Translations under genes and position numbers: made by a program
Shown: piece by piece, positions 33,571 to 42,720 of the stretch
How the letters are laid out: every line of letters starts with the position of its first letter
How positions within the stretch are numbered: position 1 is the stretch's first letter
The notes under the pieces: model-generated
What the model was told of the DNA's origin: nothing
The model's input: the letters and a program-made list of their open reading frames with translations, nothing else
The model's database searches: none
Origin: Actinomadura alba
GTDB lineage: Bacteria; Actinomycetota; Actinomycetes; Streptosporangiales; Streptosporangiaceae
Assembly: GCF_014323705.1 (NCBI RefSeq)
Contig: NZ_JABVEC010000015.1
Span: forward strand, 124,001-188,000
DNA length: 64,000 nt
Direction of reading: 5' to 3'

Positions 33571-34340
33571 GGCCGGCGGGATCTCGCGCCGACCGGCGGT
33601 GCAAGGGCTTTCCCTTCGTGGTCTCGGTGCATGACGTCGCCCCGGCGACCTCGGTCGAGACCGCCTCCTGGCTCCGCGACCTGGAGCGGCTGGCGGTACC
33701 GGCGACGCTCCTGGTGATACCGGGGCCGTTCGGCAACGCCGTCCCCCTCGCCGAGGATCCCGGCATGGTGAGGTTCCTGCACGAATCCGCGAGGCAGGGG
33801 CACGAGCCGGCGCTCCACGGGTTCCGGCACGGGCCGGGGACGGGCGGGGCGCGCTGGCGGCGGGGCATGGGCCGGATGGTGTCCCGCACGGCCACGGAGT
33901 TCTGGTCGCTGACCGAGACCGAGGCCCGGGACCTGCTGCGCGCGGGGCTGGAGTCGCTCGCCGAGGTCGACATCGGCGTCGTGGGCTTCACCCCGCCCGG
34001 CTGGCTCGCCTCCCCGGGCACCCGCAGGGCGCTCGTCGACGTCGGCTTCCGCTACTGGACCAGCCACCTCGCCGTGCACGACCTGACCGGCGCCTCGTCG
34101 CGTCGCATGCCGGTCCTGTCGCACCGCCCGGACGGAGGCGCCGCCGAGCGTGCCGGAGCCCGCCTGATGACGACCGCCGCCCGTGCGTTCGCCCGGTCCC
34201 GCGTTCCCTTCCGCATCGCGCTGCACCCGGCCGACCTCGCCCGGCCCGGGCTGCGCACGGCCACGCTGACGGCGATCGACCTCGCGCTGGCCGCCGGCGG
34301 CCGGCCGGTGACCTACGAGACGCTCATGACGACGACGTGA
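33567..34340 (+). CDS. DUF2334 / polysaccharide-deacetylase-like protein
   Basis: 257 residues from ATG 33567, overlapping the glycosyltransferase stop (ATGA). A NodB-like fold is suggested by FVVSVHDVAPATS (metal-ligand HD), HEPALHGFRHG (the HGxxH-like second ligand region), GFTPPGWLASPGTRRAL and a late histidine in FRIALHPADL. The DUF2334 family is placed with polysaccharide deacetylases, with substrates mostly unknown. Sandwiched between two GT4 genes with overlapping starts and stops, it likely acts on the same glycan or glycolipid. Confidence 0.8.
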   Translation: MRPAGSRADRRCKGFPFVVSVHDVAPATSVETASWLRDLERLAVPATLLVIPGPFGNAVPLAEDPGMVRFLHESARQGHEPALHGFRHGPGTGGARWRRGMGRMVSRTATEFWSLTETEARDLLRAGLESLAEVDIGVVGFTPPGWLASPGTRRALVDVGFRYWTSHLAVHDLTGASSRRMPVLSHRPDGGAAERAGARLMTTAARAFARSRVPFRIALHPADLARPGLRTATLTAIDLALAAGGRPVTYETLMTTT

Positions 34341-35461
34341 GAATCGTCCAGCTCGCGAACCTCTACAGTCCCGTGTCGGGCGGGTTGCGCACCGCCGTGG
34401 ACGCGCTCGGCCGGGGCTATGTCGCCGCCGGACATGACCGGGCCCTGGTGGTACCGGGTCGCTCGGACACCTGGAGCGAGACCGAGTCCGGCCTGATCGT
34501 GACGGTGCCCGGCGCGTCGGTCGCCCCCGGTTACCGTTTCGTTCTCGATCCCCGGCCGATGCTGTGCGCGCTGGCCCGGTTGCGCCCGGATGTCATCGAG
34601 GTCTCCGACAAGGCGACGCTGGTGCTCGCCGCCCGGTGGGCTCGGCGCCACGGGGTGCGCACCGTGCTGTTCTCCCATGAGCGGCTCGACGCGATCCTCG
34701 CTCCGCACCTGCCCGGCTGGGTGCCGCTGGAACAGGCCGCCGACCGCTGGAACCGGGTGCTGGCCGGTGTCTTCGACGCGATCGTGGTGACGTCGGCGTT
34801 CGCAGCCGCCGAGTTCCAGCGGGCTCTGTGGCGGAGGCGTTCACCGGGTCCCGTGCCTTCGCTGCACCGGGTGCCGCTCGGCGTCGACCTCGACACGTTC
34901 CAGCCGGCCGCCGGCCGGGACGGTCCGGATGGGCGGGGTGACGGGGTCGTGCGTCTGGTGCACTTGGGCCGGCTCTCCCGGGAGAAGCGGCCCGGCCTCG
35001 CCCTGGCCACGGCGCGGCAGCTGCGCCGCCGTGGCGTCCCGGTCCGGCTGGACATGGCCGGCGACGGACCGCTGGCCGCGGGGTTGCGCTCGGCCGCCAC
35101 CCGGGAAGGGCTGCCGGTTTACTTTCACGGACATCTGCCGGACCGGGCCGCGGTCGCCCGCCTGCTCGCCGGGGCCGACGTGGCCCTGGCCACCTGCCCG
35201 GCCGAGTCGTTCGGGCTCGCGGTGCTGGAGGCGCTCGCCTGCGGCACGCCCGTGGTCACCACCGACCAGGGCGCCGCACGCGAACTGCTCGGCCCCGGCG
35301 CCGGACTCGCAGCGGCACCGCGCGCGGACGCCTTCGGCGACGCCGTGCAGGACCTGCTGCTGCGGCCGGCCGGCCAGCGGCGGCGCGCGACCCGGGCCCG
35401 CGCCGAGCGCTATCCCTGGTCGTCCACCATCGCCGGCATGCTCGACGTGCTGACGTGCTGA
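34337..35461 (+). CDS. GT4 glycosyltransferase
   Basis: 374 residues, GTG start overlapping the deacetylase stop (GTGA). It has an N-terminal Rossmann-like half (MRIVQLANLYSPVSGGLRTA with the GGxxR-type loop) and a C-terminal half with VHLGRLSREKRPGLALATAR, DMAGDGPLAAGL and the family E-rich motif CPAESFGLAVLEALACGTPV. It is a retaining GT-B enzyme of family 4. It shares an operon with the mannosyltransferase-like gene, probably adding another sugar to the same lipid or polymer. The stop codon lies inside a short tandem repeat. Confidence 0.87.
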   Translation: MRIVQLANLYSPVSGGLRTAVDALGRGYVAAGHDRALVVPGRSDTWSETESGLIVTVPGASVAPGYRFVLDPRPMLCALARLRPDVIEVSDKATLVLAARWARRHGVRTVLFSHERLDAILAPHLPGWVPLEQAADRWNRVLAGVFDAIVVTSAFAAAEFQRALWRRRSPGPVPSLHRVPLGVDLDTFQPAAGRDGPDGRGDGVVRLVHLGRLSREKRPGLALATARQLRRRGVPVRLDMAGDGPLAAGLRSAATREGLPVYFHGHLPDRAAVARLLAGADVALATCPAESFGLAVLEALACGTPVVTTDQGAARELLGPGAGLAAAPRADAFGDAVQDLLLRPAGQRRRATRARAERYPWSSTIAGMLDVLTC

Positions 35462-35475
35462 CGTGCTGACGTGTT
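35444..35475 (+). repeat. four tandem 8-bp repeats across a stop codon
   Basis: GACGTGCT occurs three times, then GACGTGTT, running from the last codons of the glycosyltransferase into the intergenic region. The stop TGA (35459-35461) lies within the array, so a change in copy number would shift the C-terminus. Confidence 0.85.
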
Positions 35476-35658
35476 GACGGGCACGGCAGATGACCCTGAT
35501 TCAGCCTCAGGCCGCTCGGATCCGCGCGGGCGTCCCCGTCCTTCTCGACACACCCAAGAGCACGACGTGGCCGGTGGCGTTGACCGGTCGGGACCCGGCG
35601 TAGCGTGGAGCCGATCGGTTCAGGGTCCTGAGCCGACCGGCGGATGAAGGGCGATGTC

Positions 35659-36600
35659 ATGGAGTTGTTCCCCGCGATGCCGCTGGCGGATTGGCAGGAC
35701 AGCAAGGCCACGCTGCACCGCTTCGCCCAGGTCGTCGGCAAGATCCGGCTCGCCTCAGGGGTCCGGCGCAACCACTGGTGGAACGTGCCGTTCCATCTGA
35801 CCGGGCGTGGCCTCACCACCCGTCCGATGGCGTCCGCCGACGGTGACTCGATCTTCACGATCGATTTCGACCTGGTCGGCCATCAACTGCTCGTCACCAC
35901 CGTCGACGGCAGGGCGGTGTCCTTCCCGCTCTCGGGCCACTCGGTGGCGTCGTTCTACCGTGCGGTCATGCGGGCGCTGGCGCAACTGGACGTGCGAGTG
36001 GAGATGGACGTACCGCGGCCGTTCGACCTGCCCGACTCCGGCCGGCCGTTCGCCGACGACACCGAGCACGCGGCCTACGACGCGGCCATGGTCACCCGGT
36101 ACTGGCAGGTGCTGAGCCAGGTCAACCTGGTGCTGGAGGAGTTCGCTGCGGACTATTCGGGCAAGGTCAGCCCCGTGCACCATTTCTGGCACACCTTCGA
36201 TATCGCGTGCACCCGATTCTCCGGCAAGATGGTCGACCAGCCGCCCGACGCCGACCCGGTGACCCGCGAGGCGTACTCCGGCGAGGTGATCAGCTCCGGC
36301 TTCTGGTTCGGCGACGACGCGTTCCCCGAGCCGGCGTTCTACTCCTACACCGCGCCAGAGCCCGGCGGGCTGGAACGTGAGCCCCTGCTGCCCCCGGCCG
36401 CGCGCTGGATCGAGCAGCGGGGCGCTCACCTGGCCGTGCTCCGCTACGACGACGCGCGGGCCGAGTCCGATCCGCGCGCCGCCGTCCTCGCCTTCTACCA
36501 GAGCGCCTACCAGGCCGGAGCGGGTCTCGCCGGGTGGGACATCAGTGGGTTCGCCTGCCCGGGTGGGGTGACCGATCCGCAGCTCAGGGCCATGAGCTGA
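35659..36600 (+). CDS. DUF5996 family protein
   Basis: 313 residues. ATG 35659 is chosen because an AAGGG lies eight bases upstream; ATG 35644 would add five residues. Family-type motifs are WQDSKATLHRFAQVVGKIRL, NHWWNVPFHLTGRGLTT, KVSPVHHFWHTFDIACTRFS and GEVISSGFWFGDDAFPEPAF. Many conserved His and aromatic residues suggest an enzyme or ligand-binding protein, but no function is established for the family. It stands alone, forward, with a strong terminator after it. Confidence 0.8.
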   Translation: MELFPAMPLADWQDSKATLHRFAQVVGKIRLASGVRRNHWWNVPFHLTGRGLTTRPMASADGDSIFTIDFDLVGHQLLVTTVDGRAVSFPLSGHSVASFYRAVMRALAQLDVRVEMDVPRPFDLPDSGRPFADDTEHAAYDAAMVTRYWQVLSQVNLVLEEFAADYSGKVSPVHHFWHTFDIACTRFSGKMVDQPPDADPVTREAYSGEVISSGFWFGDDAFPEPAFYSYTAPEPGGLEREPLLPPAARWIEQRGAHLAVLRYDDARAESDPRAAVLAFYQSAYQAGAGLAGWDISGFACPGGVTDPQLRAMS

Positions 36601-36665
36601 CCAGACTTCGGTCCAGGCCCAGCCGAACATGGCGTTGAACCGGAGCTCGCACGCCCTCGCCGAAC

Positions 36666-36710
36666 GGCCGAAGCCGTCCACGGCGGTGTGCGCCGTGGAC
36701 GGCTTCGGCC
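36666..36710. terminator. 19-bp perfect stem-loop between convergent genes
   Basis: Arms 36666-36684 and 36692-36710 with a 7-nt GGTGTGC loop, followed by TTTCCC on the plus strand. It sits between the DUF5996 stop and the stop of the minus-strand secreted protein, so it can serve both. Confidence 0.85.
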
Positions 36711-36745
36711 TTTCCCTGGCCGGTTCGCGGCCGGGCTCTGCACTA

Positions 36746-39418
36746 CTACAGGCCGGACTCCGCGGTCAGCAGGAGCTTGCCGTGGGCGTCGGTGAGCACC
36801 AGCCTGGCCTGCTGGCCGGGGTTCACCTTGCCGCCGAGCTTCACGGCGCTGTCCGCGTCACCGGTGAAGACCTCGCTGTCGATGGTCGTACCGGTGGCCG
36901 CGTTCACCAGGGTGGCGCGCAGCCGCCGGCCGATCTCGGTGGAGAAGAGGCGTCCGCTCACCGCTCCCGACTCGTCGACGTCGACGTGGGCGGCACCGCT
37001 GGCGTTGGCGTTGGTGACGTCGCCCAGGTCCATCGTCGGCAGGTAGGTCTCGGTCCACGCGAGGGTCTGACCGGCCTTGAGCGTGGCCGGGGAGAAGAAC
37101 TTGTCCGACGCGCCCGCCCACAGCTCGATGTAGGGCCGGGCGGAGTTGCCCTTGGAGAAGGGGTTGGTGTCGAACGAGGCGTTCTGGCCCCACTCCCAGA
37201 GCTTCAGCCCCGGGGTCTTGGTGTTGTCGCCGATGCGGATGACTCCTTCGTTGTTCTCGTGGTTGATGACGCCCCACCAGTCGCCCTGCCGCATCGTGGC
37301 CAGGTCCTGGCCGTACGCGATGCCGCTGCGGTCCCAGTTGGACATCTTCTTGAGGGTGTCGAACTTGAGCATGCCGTCACCGGGCGCGCCGGCGGGCTCC
37401 TCCTTGTCCTCCATCCAGCGGTAGCCGGGGTCCCGGTAGATCTTCTTGACCGGCGAGACGATGGACATCGTCGGGGAGCCGGTGGACGGCCCGGCCCCGG
37501 GCGCGAGCGTGGTGCACGTCCAGTACTCGAACTTCTTGTCCGCCGAGCCCGGGTTGTGCAGGCTGACGGACATGTCGACCGACGGGGCGTCCTTCGTGAG
37601 GCTGTAGGTGACCGTCGTCTCGATCCCCGTGGGGCCGTAGACGTACCGGGACGGCTTGTACGGGTAGTCCACGGTGTCGGTCTTCGTCATGGCGATCGAG
37701 AAGCGATCCCCGTCACGGGTGACCTTGTAGTCCCACGGGACGTTCCAGTACTTGCCGTGCTCGGCCTCGGTGAGGGTGGGGAAGACCCCGCCCCACACCA
37801 TGAGCCAGTTCTGGTAGAACGGCGAGTTTCCGGGGGTGCCGGGCGCGGCACTGGAGAAGCCGTACGGAGTGCCGATCGGGTTGGCGTAGAAGACGTCGTG
37901 GCCGGTCGGCTTGTAGATCATGGACAGCAGGCGGCCGCCGTAACCGGGCGCGAACGTGGCCTTGACGTACTTGTTCTCCGCGACGACCGTCTTGATCGTC
38001 TGCGGGACCACCTTGTTGGCGACGCCATCGCTGCGGACCGAGACGCCGTCGGCGCTGACCTTGTAGTCGTACCGCTGGAAGACGGTGGTGGCGTGCGTCT
38101 CGACCTTCAGATAGTCCGGGCCGTTCGGGTCGAACCCGGTGCCCGGCTCGTCCTTCCGCTTCGACGCCTTGACCTGCTCACCGGTGGTGTCGGTGCTGGC
38201 CGTACCCGTGATGTCGGTCAGGGCCCCGGGCCGCAGCGCCACCGTGCCCCGAGAGCCCGGCCTGAGCCGCTCGCCGCTGTCCAGCTTGACGATCAGGGTG
38301 GACGCGTCGGGGAAGTAGGCGGCGTCCTCGCGCAGCGCGTCGGCCACGTCGCGCCCGTTCCGCGTGGTCAGCCCGCTGAAGCGCAGCACGTTCCGGACGT
38401 CGTCGGCGGTTACCGTGGTGCCGCTCACGCCCGTCTGGGTCTCCTTGACGGCGAGGTCGCGGTCGCCGGAGCGCAGCTTGGCGATCCGGCGGGTGAAGCG
38501 GACCGCGATCTGGTCGGCGGACGCGCTCGCCTCCGCCTCGGCGATCTCGGCGGGCCGGTAGGCGGTACCGCCCTTGGCCACCTGCGCGGTGACGGCCTCG
38601 GCGGCCGCTCCCGCACTCGTGGTGAGCCTCAGCGCCGCGGCGAACGTCAGCTCGTGCGCGGCGCTCCGATCCAGATCGGTGTCGAAGTACAGCCGGAAGG
38701 CGCGCCGGTCGGTGCCCGCGCGGTGCTCCACATAGGTGGGGCTGACGGACGTGCCGCCGCTCGCCAGCGTGATGTTGGCGGCCGCGTAGGCGCCCACCGG
38801 CATCCCGGACAGAACACTGGTGGCGAAGGTGACGTCGACCGTGCGGGCGTCCACCAGCGTGGCCTTGGCGACGCGGGTGGTCGCGGCGTCGCTCGCCGTG
38901 CCCGTGAAGGACGTGTCGCCGGTCTTGGAGCCCGGCAGTTCGCCGCCGTCGGCGCCGCGGAAGAACAGATCGGCCAGCTCGTCGCCGGCACCGTCGAGCC
39001 ACAGCTTGTACGGCCGCTGCTCCAACACGACTCCCGTGCCGAGCACCACCCGGAGGGTACGGTGGTCGCCGGTGTCGACCGGGCGCACGGTCGTGCCGGC
39101 GATCCCGGACAGCGCCCGGCCGTCGAGCACCTCGTCCGGGGTACCGGCGGCACCACCGCTGACCTTGATGAACTGCCCGGCGTACGCCGTGTTGGCCGCC
39201 GTGAACTGCAGGATGTCGGCACCGAGCGACTTGTTGAACGTGATGTCGATGGACTTGTCGTCCGGCGCAGTCACCTTGGCCACACGGAGTGCGGGCGCGC
39301 GATCGGCGGTCTGCGCCAGCGCGGGCGGCGGCAGGACGGCGGTCGTTCCGCCGGCCAGCGCGAGCGCGGTGAGGATCACCACGCTGCGCGATCGGATGTG
39401 TTCTTTTCGGGATCGCAT
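36746..39418 (-). CDS. large secreted DUF5107 protein with Ig-like N-terminal modules
   Basis: 890 residues from ATG 39418, with GAAAGGAGAAGG upstream. A signal peptide (SRSVVILTALALAGGTTAV to ALAQTA) is followed by repeated modules with the pattern RVAKVTxxDxxxIDITFxxS (about residues 45, 165 and 290), resembling SbsA-type Ig-like domains. The C-terminal half (about 465-890) matches a DUF5107 / galactose-mutarotase-like beta-sandwich (VKATFAPGYGGRLLSMIYKP, WGGVFPTLTEAEHGKYWNVP, YWTCTTLAPG). DUF5107 proteins are thought to act on carbohydrates; the activity is not known. It shares direction with the Rbs-type importer operon, so it may bind or process that sugar source outside the cell. Confidence 0.75.
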   Translation of the reverse strand: MRSRKEHIRSRSVVILTALALAGGTTAVLPPPALAQTADRAPALRVAKVTAPDDKSIDITFNKSLGADILQFTAANTAYAGQFIKVSGGAAGTPDEVLDGRALSGIAGTTVRPVDTGDHRTLRVVLGTGVVLEQRPYKLWLDGAGDELADLFFRGADGGELPGSKTGDTSFTGTASDAATTRVAKATLVDARTVDVTFATSVLSGMPVGAYAAANITLASGGTSVSPTYVEHRAGTDRRAFRLYFDTDLDRSAAHELTFAAALRLTTSAGAAAEAVTAQVAKGGTAYRPAEIAEAEASASADQIAVRFTRRIAKLRSGDRDLAVKETQTGVSGTTVTADDVRNVLRFSGLTTRNGRDVADALREDAAYFPDASTLIVKLDSGERLRPGSRGTVALRPGALTDITGTASTDTTGEQVKASKRKDEPGTGFDPNGPDYLKVETHATTVFQRYDYKVSADGVSVRSDGVANKVVPQTIKTVVAENKYVKATFAPGYGGRLLSMIYKPTGHDVFYANPIGTPYGFSSAAPGTPGNSPFYQNWLMVWGGVFPTLTEAEHGKYWNVPWDYKVTRDGDRFSIAMTKTDTVDYPYKPSRYVYGPTGIETTVTYSLTKDAPSVDMSVSLHNPGSADKKFEYWTCTTLAPGAGPSTGSPTMSIVSPVKKIYRDPGYRWMEDKEEPAGAPGDGMLKFDTLKKMSNWDRSGIAYGQDLATMRQGDWWGVINHENNEGVIRIGDNTKTPGLKLWEWGQNASFDTNPFSKGNSARPYIELWAGASDKFFSPATLKAGQTLAWTETYLPTMDLGDVTNANASGAAHVDVDESGAVSGRLFSTEIGRRLRATLVNAATGTTIDSEVFTGDADSAVKLGGKVNPGQQARLVLTDAHGKLLLTAESGL

Positions 39419-39453
39419 CGTATCCTTCTCCTTTCGAAGGCATCCCCGGATGC

Positions 39454-39558
39454 GGGAGCCCGGCGGTCGGGCCGGGCTCCCACCGGAGGTCAAGGGGTGG
39501 GGACCTTCCTTTTCGGGGCGAAGGCACGGCTTCGCCTGGGCCCGGCGGTCGGGCCGGG
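39454..39558 (-). terminator. two related hairpins between PfkB and DUF5107 genes
   Basis: Hairpin 1 has arms 39454-39464 and 39471-39481 (11 bp, loop GGTCGG). Hairpin 2 at 39541-39558 repeats the same CCCGGC-GGTCGG-GCCGGG core. A third small stem (GGCGAAG/CTTCGCC) lies between them. They are likely to terminate the upstream PfkB operon. Confidence 0.6.
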
Positions 39559-39588
39559 CGTGTGAACTGTGGGTAGGCGGGTCGTCGG

Positions 39589-40608
39589 TCAGGTGCCGTA
39601 CGGCTCGTCGGGTGCGGTCACCAGCGGGTCTGCCTTGGCCGGGATTCCGGCCGCCTGGGTGCTGTTCGCGAACTGCGCCCGCCGCACCTCCGCGAGCGTC
39701 GGGTAGGAACGGGCGCAACCCGTGTACCGGCAGGACAGGGAGCCGGCGATCACCGCCTGCTCCAGTGCCTCCCGCGGCCCGGCACCCGCGAGCCGCCCGG
39801 CCATGTAGGTGCCGGCCAGGGCGTCGCCGGCACCCGCCGTGTCGACCACCTCGACCGGCGGCGCGGCCACCTGGTAGTCGTGGCTGGGGGTCAGCACGGT
39901 GGCGCCGGCGGCGCCGTCGGTCATCACGATCTCGCGCGGCACCGGTCCCAGCGCGGCCCGGACCTGTTCGGGACGGTCGGTACCGAACAGGCCGCGGGCG
40001 TCCTCGCCGGACAGGATCACGATCGTGGCGCCGCGCGCGAACTCGACGCCACGCCCGGTGTCCGGTCGCAGGGCCGGGCGGTGGTTGACGCAGAATGCCA
40101 CCGGGATGCCCCGGTCGCGGGCCAGCTCCGCCGCCCGTTCGGCCGCCCGGGCGGCGCTGTCGGAGATGGCCAGCGAGATCCCGCTGACATGCAGGGCGTC
40201 CGCGTCCCCCAGCAGGGGCCCGTCCACATCCTCCTCGTTGAGCAGGGTCGCCGCCGAGTTGGACCGGTAGTAGTGGAAGCGGTGCTCACCGAACCCGACC
40301 GCGTTGACGTACACCCCGGTGGGGGCGGAATCGTCGACGGCGACCCGGCTGACGTCCAGGCCGGACTGCTGCCAGTAGTCCATGAGCAGCGCGCCGGGTG
40401 CGTCCGCGCCGAGCCGGGTCAGCAGCCTGGCCTTGATGCCCATGCGCGCCGCCATGATGGCGACGTTGGCGACGTCGCCGCCGTACCCCCTGCCGAGGTA
40501 GTCCGGCGGGAGGTCGTCCCGCACCCCCACCTCGAGCAGGCCTTCTCCGATCGCGACGAGCACTGGGGTCCGGCCGTCGCCCGCGGACTCCTGGTTGTCA
40601 TCGGTCAC
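39589..40608 (-). CDS. PfkB-family sugar kinase (2-keto-3-deoxygluconate kinase-like)
   Basis: 339 residues from GTG 40608, with GAGGAAG upstream. ATG 40638 is an in-frame alternative with no clear ribosome-binding site. PfkB signatures are GGDVANVAIMAARMGIKARL near the N-terminus and DTAGAGDALAGTYMAGRLAG with the catalytic Asp near residue 265. The VAIGEGLLEVG start and the YYRSNSAATLL segment resemble KdgK. It phosphorylates a sugar or sugar acid, most likely the substrate brought in by the importer genes just upstream on the same strand. Confidence 0.88.
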   Translation of the reverse strand: MTDDNQESAGDGRTPVLVAIGEGLLEVGVRDDLPPDYLGRGYGGDVANVAIMAARMGIKARLLTRLGADAPGALLMDYWQQSGLDVSRVAVDDSAPTGVYVNAVGFGEHRFHYYRSNSAATLLNEEDVDGPLLGDADALHVSGISLAISDSAARAAERAAELARDRGIPVAFCVNHRPALRPDTGRGVEFARGATIVILSGEDARGLFGTDRPEQVRAALGPVPREIVMTDGAAGATVLTPSHDYQVAAPPVEVVDTAGAGDALAGTYMAGRLAGAGPREALEQAVIAGSLSCRYTGCARSYPTLAEVRRAQFANSTQAAGIPAKADPLVTAPDEPYGT

Positions 40609-40645
40609 ACCGACTTCCTCACTCCCCGATATCGGCACGACCGGC

Positions 40646-41617
40646 TCAGAAGAGGCTGTTCGGGTCGTGGAACTGGTCGACGTTGTCCTTGGTGACCAGC
40701 GGTGCGTCGAGCGGTGTGTCCTTGGTCGGTTGCGCGCCGCCCAGCACCGCCATCATCCGGTTGAGCCCGGTCCGGCCGATCGTGTCGGCGTTGTTCACCG
40801 CGGTGGCGCCGTAGTTCGAGCCGTCCTTGATGGCCTTGAGCGCCTCCTTCTGGCCGTCGGCGCCGACGAGGAACATCTCGTCGGTGCGGTCGGCGTCGGC
40901 GATGGCCTTCTGGGCGCCGAGGCACATGGAGTCGTTCTCGCAGAAGACGGCGTCGATCTTGCTGTTCTTGGCGAGCAGGTTCTCCATCACCTTGAGCCCG
41001 CCGTCGGAGCTCCAGCCGCCGAAGTCCGGAGATTCGACCACCTTGATGCCCGGCGACTGCTTCACCGCTCCCAGCAGGCCGTTCGTCCGGTCCAGACCGA
41101 TCGTGTTGTCGGCCGGGCCGCCCTTGATGACGGCGAGGGTTCCGTTGCCCTTCAGCCGGTCCACGATGTACTTGCCGTCACCCTGGCCGATCTGGGTGTT
41201 GTTCGGGCCGATCCAGCTGGTGTACTGGCCACCGCTGAACTTGCGGTCCACCAGGATCGACGGCACGTCCTTCTGCGTGATCGCGTTCATGGCCGCCGGA
41301 GCCGCGTTCAGCGGGCCGCCGGAGATGATGACGCCGTCGACGCTCTGGGTGAGCAGGTCGTCGATGTCGGAGGTCAGCTTGCTGGCGTCGCCCTGGGCGT
41401 CGGTCTGGATCAGCTTGACGTTGGAGTACGTCTTGGCCTCGGCCTCGATCGCCTTGGACATCGCGATGAAGTACGGCGCCCCGAGGCTGAAGTTGGCGAC
41501 GCCGATCTTCAGTTCCTTCTTGGCGGTGGAACCGCCGGCCGAGTCGTCGGAGCCGCCGCACGCCGCGAGTGACAGCGCAAGCACACCCGCGACCGCGCCG
41601 CAGACGAGTTTCTTCAT
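40646..41617 (-). CDS. sugar ABC transporter substrate-binding lipoprotein (RbsB-like)
   Basis: 323 residues, start MKKLVCGAVAGVLALSLAAC with a clear lipobox (LAAC). It is a periplasmic-binding-protein fold of the ribose/xylose class: KIGVANFSLGAPYFIAMSKA, LLTQSVDGVIISGGP, IGQGDGKYIVDRL, and the hinge and binding residues CENDSMCLGAQKAI. It delivers a monosaccharide to the permease encoded upstream. There is an 83-nt gap between the permease stop and this start, with its own CCTTTCAAAG-type ribosome-binding region. Confidence 0.9.
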   Translation of the reverse strand: MKKLVCGAVAGVLALSLAACGGSDDSAGGSTAKKELKIGVANFSLGAPYFIAMSKAIEAEAKTYSNVKLIQTDAQGDASKLTSDIDDLLTQSVDGVIISGGPLNAAPAAMNAITQKDVPSILVDRKFSGGQYTSWIGPNNTQIGQGDGKYIVDRLKGNGTLAVIKGGPADNTIGLDRTNGLLGAVKQSPGIKVVESPDFGGWSSDGGLKVMENLLAKNSKIDAVFCENDSMCLGAQKAIADADRTDEMFLVGADGQKEALKAIKDGSNYGATAVNNADTIGRTGLNRMMAVLGGAQPTKDTPLDAPLVTKDNVDQFHDPNSLF

Positions 41618-41700
41618 GGTGCCTTCCTTTGAAAGGGGGGTGGGGTCCTGGAAGTGAGTGGGCCGCAGTGGGGGAGCGGCGGGAGAGGGCGGGACGGGGT

Positions 41701-42720
41701 CTACGTGCGCTGCTGCTCACGGCGCCGGGCCAGGATGGCGACCGCGATGATCACTCCCTTCAGCACCTGCTGCCAGTAGCTCTGCACGTCGTAGAGGCTC
41801 AGGAGGTTGTCGATGAGGCCGAGCAGGACGACGCCGCCGAGAGTGCCGCCGACGGTTCCCTTGCCTCCGGAGAGAGCGGCCCCGCCGATCACGCAGGCCG
41901 CGATCGCGTCCAGTTCGAATCCCTGGCCGACGCTGGGCTGGGCGATGCCCACGCGGGACGCGAGGATCACCCCGGCCAGGCCGGCGCACAGGCCGCACAG
42001 CATGTACGCGAGCACCAGGTGCCGCTGGACCTTGACGCCGGCGAGCCGGATGGCCTCTCTGTTGCCGCCGATGCCCAGCAGCGACCGCCCCGCCGACGTA
42101 CGGTTGATCAGCACCCAGCCGAGGGCGAACATGACCACCGTGATGATCGCCGCCATCGGCACCGGGCCGATGTTCTCCGCGCCGAGCGTCAGGAAGTCTG
42201 GCGTGGTCGGGCTGATCGGCGTGCGGGAGTAGACGTAGGTCAGCCCGCGGAAGGTCGTCATCGCGGCGAGCGTGACGACGAAGGGCGCCAGTGCGAACCG
42301 CGCGACCAGCACGCCGTTGATCGCCCCGCACGCGGCGCCGAGCACGACCGCGGCCGCGATGGCCAGCGGCACCGGGAGGCCCTCGACCAGCCCGGCCGAG
42401 ACGATGCCGGTCAGCGCCACGACCGAGCCCACCGACAGGTCGATCCCGCCGGTGAGGATCACCATGAGCATGCCGAGGCTGAGCAGGCCCGTGGTGACCA
42501 TCTGCCGGAGCAGGTTGGTCAGGTTGCCCTCGGTCAGGAACGCGTCGTTGGTGAGCCCGGAGATCACGACGACGGCCAGCGCCAGCCCCACGAAGGCCAG
42601 GTTGACCAGCGGCACGTGCGGCAGGTAGGGCAGGCGGTCGGCCCACGTCGGCGTCTCGCGCGGCCCGCCGGGCGGCGCCGCGGCCGGCTCGGCCGTCTTC
42701 GCTGGGCTCTGGTCGGTCAC
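41701..42720 (-). CDS. sugar ABC transporter permease (RbsC-like)
   Basis: 339 residues from GTG 42720, overlapping the ATPase stop (GTGA). The frame continues upstream inside the ATPase gene but without family sequence. RbsC-type features: GGIDLSVGSVVALTGIVSAG, GAINGVLVARFALAPFVVTL, GNREAIRLAGVKV (the EAA-like loop) and GGAALSGGKGTVGGTLGGVV, with 8-10 membrane segments. It forms the membrane channel for the high-affinity sugar importer. Confidence 0.92.
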   Translation of the reverse strand: MTDQSPAKTAEPAAAPPGGPRETPTWADRLPYLPHVPLVNLAFVGLALAVVVISGLTNDAFLTEGNLTNLLRQMVTTGLLSLGMLMVILTGGIDLSVGSVVALTGIVSAGLVEGLPVPLAIAAAVVLGAACGAINGVLVARFALAPFVVTLAAMTTFRGLTYVYSRTPISPTTPDFLTLGAENIGPVPMAAIITVVMFALGWVLINRTSAGRSLLGIGGNREAIRLAGVKVQRHLVLAYMLCGLCAGLAGVILASRVGIAQPSVGQGFELDAIAACVIGGAALSGGKGTVGGTLGGVVLLGLIDNLLSLYDVQSYWQQVLKGVIIAVAILARRREQQRT

